Source: Megalobrama amblycephala (lineage: Eukaryota > Chordata > Actinopteri > Cypriniformes > Xenocyprididae). Taken from it: 64,000 bases of DNA. The notes below the pieces were generated by a model, which saw only the letters and a list, made by a program, of their open reading frames with translations, searched no databases and was not told the DNA's origin. The stretch covers positions 72,329,057 to 72,393,056 of the forward strand of contig NC_063044.1 of the NCBI RefSeq assembly GCF_018812025.1, written 5' to 3'. Numbering within the stretch: the first letter of the stretch is position 1; each line of letters begins with the position of its first letter. Positions 59,401-64,000 of this stretch are shown here, in pieces. A program made the position numbers and the translations under genes.

Positions 59401-62400
59401 ATCAGATTACAACCTCAGAAAGTAGCTATTATGTCTGTTTTCGAAGCAATTGATGGTACAATTTTGGAAGAAACAGTACAACACCTTAAAACATCAACCT
59501 GCGCCCTTGACACACTTCCCATATCTTTTTTCAAAAGCGTGTTTAACTGTTTAGAAGCAGATCTCCTAGAAGTGGTAAACGCCTCACTTCTCTCTGGGAC
59601 TTTTCCAAAATCCCTGAAAACTGCAGTTGTTAAGCCCCTCCTGAAAAAGAGCAATCTGGATAACACCATATTGAGCAACTACAGGCCAATTTCAAATCTT
59701 CCTTTCATAGGCAAGATCATTGAAAAAGTTGTTTTCAATCAGCTGAACAAGTTCTTAAGCTTGAATGGATACTTTGACAACTTTCAATCTGGTTTCCGAC
59801 CGCATCACAGCACAGAGACAGCGCTCATAAAAATAATAAATGATATTCGCCTAAACACAGATTCAGGTAAATTATCAGTGCTGGTTCTTCTTGATCTCAG
59901 TGCTGCGTTTGACACTGTCGATTACCACATTCTCCTTGACAGGCTGGAAAACTGGGTTGGGCTTTCTGGGATGGTCCTTAAATGGTTCAGGTCATACTTA
60001 GAAGGGAGAGGTTATTATGTGAGTATTGGTGACCATAAGTCTGAGTGGACATCCATGACATGCGGAGTCCCTCAAGGTTCAATACTCGCACCCCTCCTGT
60101 TCAACCTATATATGCTGCCACTGAGCCAAATAATGAGAAAGAACCAAATTGCATATCACAACTATGCAGATGACACCCAGATTTACCTAGCCCTATCACC
60201 TAACGACTACAGCCCCATTGACTCCCTGTGCCAATGCATTGATGAAATTAAAAACTGGATGTGCCTAAACTTCCTTCAGTTAAACAAAGACAAAACTGAA
60301 GTCATTGCATTTGGAAACAAAGATGAAGTTCTCAAAGTGAACACGTACCTTCACTCTAGGGGTCAAACAACTAAAAATCAAGTCAGGAATCTTGGTGTGA
60401 TTTTGGAGTCAGACCTGAGTTTCAGTAGCCATGTAAAGACAATAACTAAATCAGCATATTATCATCTCAAAAATATTGCAAGAATTAGATGCTTTGTCTC
60501 CAGTCAAGACTTAGAGAAACTTGTTCATGCTTTCATCACCAGCAGGGTGGATTATTGTAATGGGCTCCTCACTGGCCTTCCCAAAAAGACCATAAGACAG
60601 CTGCAGCTCGTACAGAACGCTGCTGCCAGGATTCTGAGCAGAACCCGAAAGCATGAACACATCACACCAGTCCTCAGGTCCTTGCACTGGCTTCCAGTTG
60701 CATTTAGAATTGATTTTAAAGTACTGTTACTTGTTTATAAATCACTCAATGGCCTAGGACCTCAATACATTGCAGATATGCTCATAGAATATAAACCTAA
60801 CAGATCACTCAGATCATCAGGATCAAGTCATTTAGAAATACCAAGGGTTCACTCAAAGCAAGGAGAGTCTGCTTTTAGCTGTTATGCCAGCCGCAGCTGG
60901 AACCAGCTTCCAGAACAGATCAGGTGTGCTCCAACAGTAGCCACATTCAAATCCAGACTCAAAACACATCTTTTTACCTATGCATTTGCTGATTGAGCAC
61001 TGTGCTATGTCCGAACTGTTTGCATTTTATTTTATACGTATTATCTTTTTATTCTTTTAAATTCCTTTTCCTGTTTTTATTTCATTTTTAATGTATCTTA
61101 TATCTTTTACGTATCATCTTACTTTCTGACTTTTAATGCATTTTAAATATTGCTGTCTGGTTGAAAGAGCTGGGAGAATTAGGTTAAAATTTGGTACAAA
61201 CCATGGGGAAATTTGAGCTGTGGTGCATGGTTAAGATATCTCTGGATTACAGTCAGGACACTTTCCAAAGGGGGAAATTTGAACTGTGTTGCATAGATAA
61301 GATATCTCCGGAAGGGGGAATTAGGGCTGTGTGGTGCAGTTTGAGGTGTCTTGGCAAAAGGGGAGATTGAAACTTTGTGTATCAGTTTGAAGTGCCTTAA
61401 CAGGTAGCAGTCCTGTCGTGTGGGGAAGATCCATTCAGATCTGCTCTGATGGATAGATCCGTTTAGATCCACTCTGATGGACAACAACAACAACAACAAA
61501 AAACTCTCTGAGACTTCCTAGCTCATCCATCCAGATAGCAAAATTCTGTTTTTACTGTTATTTCTATTCCTTATGTTCTATTTTTATTCTTCTTCTTTAT
61601 GTAAAGCACTTTGAATTACCATTGTGTATGAAATGTGCTATACAAATAAAATTGCCTTGCCTTACAATTTACTCCACTTTACTGCAAACTTCACTTGATC
61701 TTGTGTTTCCAGTGTCTTACATTCACATGTGTATGAAAGGAAGTCAGTGGAAGGAGAAGTCTAGTGTGACCGGCCCTTAATAATTACACAGTTTTAGGAA
61801 AATAAATTAAATATCAAATGTCAAAATATGGCTGTTAATATCACATTAGATCATTTTGTCATTGATTGAAAATATTTCAGAGCAATGTTTTCTTTATTTT
61901 CTTAATATTATTTATAAATTATTAAGAATTATTTAAGGGAAGGTGGCAGAGCAGCTATTTGGGAAATTCTGTAGCCAGAAGACCTCCATTCAGTGCTGAT
62001 TGTCTGAATTCAGTAAATCTTGATGTAAAAACATTTGAAATTGGAGTCAGATTAAACGAGCAGCTAAAGTAAAATTGAGACCAAATTCTAAAATTAAGTG
62101 AACTTCACAGGAGCGCTGAAAAGACGTACACACATTATACCTTCACCAGACCACTGGATTCTGTCGTTGGAACGACAGCTGGTCCTTTACGATCGGAAGA
62201 TTAATGTTAAAGTTTCAGGGACATATACAACTGATTTATGCAAATGCATCAAAATGATCGTAATGTTTTGTAGCAGTTGTCTATCACAAGAAGTCTCAAT
62301 TTTATGACCTTTAACTTCATATTTCTCTCTTTATTTTGATTTACTGAAAATGAAATTACTTTTTTCTCTTTCATTTCAGAGCTGATGGAAGTGAAGGAGG

Positions 62401-64000
62401 AGAGTGAAGAACTGAGTGAAGTGGAGCAGAAACATCATGACAAACCTGGAGAAAAACCTTTGAGTCGCTTAAAGACTAAAAATAAATTTTTAAAGAAAAG
62501 AAGAGCAAATAAATCTACAACCTGCACTCAGTGTGGAAAGAGTTTCTCAACCAAACAAAGTCTTGATGTTCACATGAGAGTTCATACAGGAGAGAAGCCA
62601 TTCACATGTGATCAGTGTGGGAAGAGTTTCAGTCAATCAGCAAACCTTAAAGCACACATGAGGATCCACACAGGAGAAAGACCGTTCACATGTGATCAAT
62701 GTGACAAAACATTTATTAGGTCATCAGACCTAAAGTCACACCAGACAGTTCATACAAAGGAGAAGCCACATTCATGTTCTGTGTGTGGAAAGAGTTTTTT
62801 ACTGCTGTGTAGTTTACAAAAACATGAGAAAATTCATACTGGTGTGAGAGAGTATGTGTGCTTTGAGTGTGAGAGAACTTTTACTACAGTAAAAACTTTA
62901 AAACAGCACCAGAGAATTCACACTGGAGAAAAACCTTACAAGTGTTCACAGTGTGACAAGAGATTTAGTCAGTTATCAAATCTAAAAACACATGAGATGA
63001 TCCACACTGGAGAAAAACCTTACAAGTGTTCACATTGTGACAACAGATTCAGTCAGTTAGCACATATGAAAACACATGAGATGATCCACACTGGAGAAAA
63101 ACCTTACAAGTGTTCACAGTGTGACAAGAGATTCAATAAGTCATCAGCTCTGAAAACACATGAGAAGATCCACACTGGAGAAAAACCTTACAAGTGTTCA
63201 CACTGTGACAAGAGATTCACTCAGTCAGTAAATCTGAAAACACACGAGAGGATCCACACAGGAGAAAAACCTCACATGTGTTCACAGTGTGGCATGAGAT
63301 TCAATATGTCATCATCTCTGAAAACACATGAGATGATCCACACTGGAGAAAAACCTTACAAGTGTTCACAGTGTGACAAGAGATTCAATATGTCATCATC
63401 TCTGAAAACACATGAGATGATCCACACTGAAGAAAAACCTTACAAGTGTTCACACTGTGACAAGAGATTCACTCAGTCAGTAAATCTGAAAACACATGAG
63501 AAGATCCACACTGGAGAAAAACCTTTCAAGTGTTCACACTGTGACAAGAGATTCACTCAGTCAGTAAATCTGAAAACACACAAGAGGATCCACACTGGAG
63601 AAAAACCTTACAAGTGTTCACAGTGTGGCATGAGATTCAGTGATTCATCATATCTGAAAACACATGAGAGGATCCACACTGGAGAAAAACATTACAAGTG
63701 TTCACACTGTGACAAGAGATTCAATCAGTCATCAACTCTGAAACGGCATGAGAAGATCCACACTGGAGAAAAACCTTACAAGTGTTCACACTGTGACAAG
63801 AGATTCAGTCGGTCATCAAATCTGAAAACACATGAGAGGATCCACACTGGAGAAAAACCTTACAAGTGTTTACACTGTGACAAGAGGTTCAATAAGTCAT
63901 CATCTCTGAAAACACACAAGAGGATCCACAGCAGAGAGAAGCCGCACACGTGTGATCAGTGTGGAAAGAGTTTCACTATTAAAAGTCACCTGAAGATACA
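50395..64000 (+). CDS. FiNZ C2H2 zinc-finger protein B, at least 17 fingers, 3' end outside window
   Basis: Coding exons are 50395-50485 (MAFIKEETED..., ATG right after CAG, donor GTTGGT) and 62380 to the window edge (acceptor TTTCAG). The phase-1 junction joins EEQT to ELMEVKEESEELSEVEQ, the FiNZ module. After a Lys-rich linker come 17 complete C2H2 fingers and one cut at 64000. Fingers 1-5 are individually different. Fingers 6-17 share an almost constant YKCSxCDKRF...LKTHExIHTGEKP frame. Helix residues -1,2,3,6: T Q S V; Q A N A; R S D S; L C S K; T K T Q; Q S N T; Q A H T; K S A T; Q V N T; M S S T; M S S T; Q V N T; Q V N T; D S Y T; Q S T R; R S N T; K S S T. No stop occurs in the exon. 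The 11.9-kb intron is full of transposons. Presumed nuclear DNA-binding protein. Confidence 0.85.
51080..51290 (+). pseudogene. Tc1-like transposase C-terminal fragment with terminal repeat
   Basis: The frame reads LDVHPTNLHQLQDAI then VESMPRRIKAVLKAKGG and stops after QTQY, typical of a Tc1 C-terminus. It is followed by TAATCCTTTAGGTGAGTGTA, the usual outer repeat. The catalytic part is missing; a short repeat (GGGATAGTTGACCCAAAAAT) abuts upstream. Confidence 0.65.
51286..53494. mobile_element. Nest of MITEs (TTAA type, AGGGCTGGGCGATATATCG type and a third)
   Basis: The TTAA-family body (AAGGTGTCCCCTGAATATG at about 51293, resuming at 52709 and running to about 53292) is interrupted by an AGGGCTGGGCGATATAT element (about 51338-52708). 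That element's palindromic body holds a further insert (about 51617-52650, starting TAGACTTGTGCCGATATTCG). A half copy of the GGGCTGGGCGATATAT element, inverted, ends at 53494 (ATATATCGCCCAGCCCTAG). Confidence 0.65.
53495..53893 (+). pseudogene. Second Tc1-like transposase fragment
   Basis: Reads WIFQQDDDPKHCSK (second catalytic Asp), then after a stop (near 53668) SPDLNIIEHLWGDLK and the terminal KGRSTKY. Only the C-terminal half is present, and the in-frame stop at the start of WPSQSPD inactivates it. It differs from the copies at 25308 and 51080. Confidence 0.7.
53935..54456 (-). pseudogene. LINE endonuclease fragment
   Basis: The minus strand encodes VGLWNCQSAVNKADF, ILGLTETWIRPED and FSHTPRQSGG. 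After a frameshift near 54110 it reads FHAITISIPVQIHIV and YDPPGQLGTFVE. These are the N-terminal motifs of an AP-type endonuclease of CR1/L2-like LINEs. No reverse transcriptase follows. Confidence 0.65.
54660..55113. repeat. Locally duplicated sequence
   Basis: The run starting AAAATTAGCACTGCAAAGCC occurs at 54660 and again at 55013. The continuation AATAACACCAATAAACTCTG occurs at 54751 and, after the inserted element, at 56200. The second copy has thus been split by the element at 55115. Confidence 0.6.
55115..56195. mobile_element. 1.1-kb non-autonomous element, TAGTCTG ends, 9-bp target duplication
   Basis: It starts TAGTCTGGGTAAACCCAGCC and ends GTCAGACTA. AGCAATAAC flanks both sides (55106-55114 and 56196-56204). 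The empty site is visible in the neighbouring duplicate. A 9-bp duplication suggests a Mutator-like (or, if 8 bp, hAT) origin. A small palindromic MITE (TCTCAATCAGCTCCCT arms, about 55886-56000) sits inside. Confidence 0.7.
57208..57984 (+). CDS. L2 ORF1, C-terminal part with esterase-type end
   Basis: An open frame of 258 codons from the truncated 5' end. It begins with the last part of an SGNH/GDSL-type esterase domain: LFTHDGLHPNKLGS, whose Asp-x-x-His is the catalytic pair usual in ORF1 of CR1/L2 LINEs. A Ser/Gln-rich linker and a Pro-rich C-terminus (KPPKPVGPARPPPPPARAF) follow. The catalytic Ser block is lost with the 5' truncation. The frame ends in a single TGA (57982-57984), and the same reading frame continues directly into ORF2. 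Confidence 0.7.
   Translation: MLGLNTWLQKTCNLKGLNFIDNFNLFWSQRQLFTHDGLHPNKLGSRVLKDNIYFSLLHPSAVCANLNGANTSGQSTTDHRTSFQHLNGHAVDTSHKVNDNTMQPQQPLLTDTILTEPCPQSSQRASDVLELLQDLAPKDDFRENSQGNQDNILQPPVTPEQQPLSPDTLSLSPASPLLCFSEKMEELVYAGTKLSHFFAASPQISTKKRQAPKPPKPVGPARPPPPPARAFRPLPQRQGPHPPPSVLGESKTTDNSSQ
57988..60996 (+). CDS. L2 ORF2 endonuclease-reverse transcriptase, about 1000 aa, open
   Basis: A continuous frame from just after the ORF1 TGA to TGA at 60994. AP endonuclease motifs: LALLNIHSLKNK, LNEWLED (Thr of the usual TETW replaced), VIYRPPK, ITGDFNIH and ALSDHFCIFF. Reverse transcriptase motifs: NYRPISNLPFIGKIIEKV, QSGFRPHHSTETALI, LLDLSAAFDTVDYHIL, CGVPQGSILAPLLFNLYM and NYADDTQIYL with both Asp present. 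The C-terminal domain has LHWLPVAFRIDFKVLLLVY. The first in-frame ATG (about residue 98) lies after the first endonuclease motif, so translation would need read-through of the TGA or a non-AUG/reinitiation start. Structurally this is the best preserved retroelement in the window. Confidence 0.85.
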   Translation: MSGPRYDNSDFIKSLQNKREPSVPVAFSISVLLCDRKPKAFSNRLANPFNLLPITRQTKITVETESKTVKLALLNIHSLKNKSLLVNDLITTNNLDFMLLNEWLEDSCSSTILNETAPPNFTFMSVCRAVRRGGGVAALFKDVYQCKQVSFGDYLSFEYLGIVLKGAPRILLIVIYRPPKYSPAFVEDFTELLSAISSEFDCFAITGDFNIHIENAESNMSKEILTVLNTFDLTQHVHGPTHNRGHTLDLIISKGLNISSIVIKDVALSDHFCIFFDILISPTVEARSVSVKKRCLNENTSALFMKAISLTPSISADSVDFLLDSFNSKVQNVIDNIAPVKVRKKSGRQKALWRNSTAVQNMKRQCRKAERMWRKTKLEIHYHIYKDILHAFNVELGKARQTFFSNIINRNLNNTRNLFATVERLTNPPSQIPSEMLSDSKCCEFASFFSEKINNIRKAISTSLSCTGVKQIRLQPQKVAIMSVFEAIDGTILEETVQHLKTSTCALDTLPISFFKSVFNCLEADLLEVVNASLLSGTFPKSLKTAVVKPLLKKSNLDNTILSNYRPISNLPFIGKIIEKVVFNQLNKFLSLNGYFDNFQSGFRPHHSTETALIKIINDIRLNTDSGKLSVLVLLDLSAAFDTVDYHILLDRLENWVGLSGMVLKWFRSYLEGRGYYVSIGDHKSEWTSMTCGVPQGSILAPLLFNLYMLPLSQIMRKNQIAYHNYADDTQIYLALSPNDYSPIDSLCQCIDEIKNWMCLNFLQLNKDKTEVIAFGNKDEVLKVNTYLHSRGQTTKNQVRNLGVILESDLSFSSHVKTITKSAYYHLKNIARIRCFVSSQDLEKLVHAFITSRVDYCNGLLTGLPKKTIRQLQLVQNAAARILSRTRKHEHITPVLRSLHWLPVAFRIDFKVLLLVYKSLNGLGPQYIADMLIEYKPNRSLRSSGSSHLEIPRVHSKQGESAFSCYASRSWNQLPEQIRCAPTVATFKSRLKTHLFTYAFAD
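61200..61400 (+). repeat. Diverged tandem motif in the L2 3' region
   Basis: Four imperfect copies begin with GGGGAAATTTGAGCTGTG-like sequence at about 61204, 61271, 61315 and 61360, each followed by GTGCAT/GTTGCAT/GGTGCAG/GTATCAG and an A/T-rich or TG-rich tail. Spacing is 67, 44 and 45 bp. Confidence 0.5.
61820..62379. other. End of intron 2 of gene B
   Basis: No repeat border or exon recognised. It ends in a strong polypyrimidine tract and TTTCAG (62379) before the finger exon. Confidence 0.5.

Larger units (their letters stand above)
57188..61662 (+). mobile_element. L2 LINE, 4.5 kb, TACAAT target duplication
   Basis: Flanked by TACAAT at 57182-57187 and 61663-61668. The 3' end reads GTGCTATACAAATAAAATTG followed by CCTTGCCT, typical of fish L2. 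It is 5'-truncated inside ORF1; ORF2 is open throughout. Both ORFs and a 650-bp 3' region are annotated separately. Confidence 0.85.
56611..61820. mobile_element. Palindromic MITE interrupted by an L2 LINE
   Basis: Left arm AATTATTAAGGGCCGTTCAC with ACCAGAAACACAAGATCAAG matches the inverse at about 61680-61800 (AAGGGCCGG as CCGGCCCTT). Inner arms with ATGTTTTTAAAAATATATCA at about 56790 pair with about 57148-57167. The right arm is cut at 57187 by the L2 and resumes at 61663. A poly-A run lies just outside (56461-56489). Confidence 0.75.

Noticed and set aside
62520..64000. Regular 84-bp repetition resembling a repeat-spacer array
   Set aside because: The period is that of C2H2 fingers with HTGEKP linkers and the frame is open throughout; it is coding, not CRISPR.

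Overview
This is vertebrate genomic DNA, almost certainly from a cyprinid fish (zebrafish/carp/goldfish group). The evidence is GT-AG split genes, AATAAA signals, two zinc-finger genes whose first coding exons have the FiNZ (fish N-terminal zinc-finger-associated) layout, and a dense mix of teleost repeats: L2 LINEs, Tc1/mariner, PIF/Harbinger, TTAA-flanked and palindromic MITEs, and solo LTRs. No tRNA, rRNA, CRISPR or prokaryotic feature was found. The sequence resembles the ZNF-rich, repeat-rich heterochromatic arms known in cyprinids, but placement on a chromosome is inference.

Layout. 1-15.5 kb: remains of a plus-strand Ulp1 protease + PHD finger gene (858-3382), then a multi-exon BEN-domain gene (5299-15326). 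The last intron of the BEN gene holds a 5.0-kb DNA transposon (9337-14350). It has near-perfect terminal inverted repeats, an AAGT target duplication and an open two-exon 526-aa protein of the type with GQNKN and GHSFLP motifs. 15.5-21.5 kb: MITEs and Harbinger remnants. 21.5-32 kb: FiNZ-ZNF gene A (13 fingers), whose intron carries MITEs, a Tc1 fragment and a 3-kb LINE that ends about 70 bp before the finger exon. 33.3-41.4 kb: an unusual GC-rich block on the minus strand. It holds a multi-exon tyrosine-recombinase gene (frameshifted), a complete small two-zinc-finger gene and a complete small acidic gene. The two small genes look like separate modules of the recombinase protein, and blocks of about 200-bp tandem repeats lie downstream of each small gene. 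41.4-49.5 kb: L2 fragment, CACTA/EnSpm-like fragment, two solo LTRs with 5-bp target duplications, a TTAA MITE and an L1/Tx1-type relic. 49.6-64 kb: FiNZ-ZNF gene B (17 complete fingers plus one cut by the window edge). Its 5' part is a duplicate of gene A's 5' part, and its 12-kb intron holds nested MITEs, Tc1 pieces and a 4.5-kb L2 with uninterrupted ORF2 and a clear TACAAT target duplication.

How it fits together. The probable host genes are the two FiNZ-ZNF paralogues, presumed nuclear DNA-binding proteins; this family is thought to evolve against transposons. They sit among the elements such proteins would face. The strongest candidates for something not yet described are the three-gene tyrosine-recombinase block and the intact two-exon transposase element. 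All family calls are from reading motifs and translations by eye; no database search was run.
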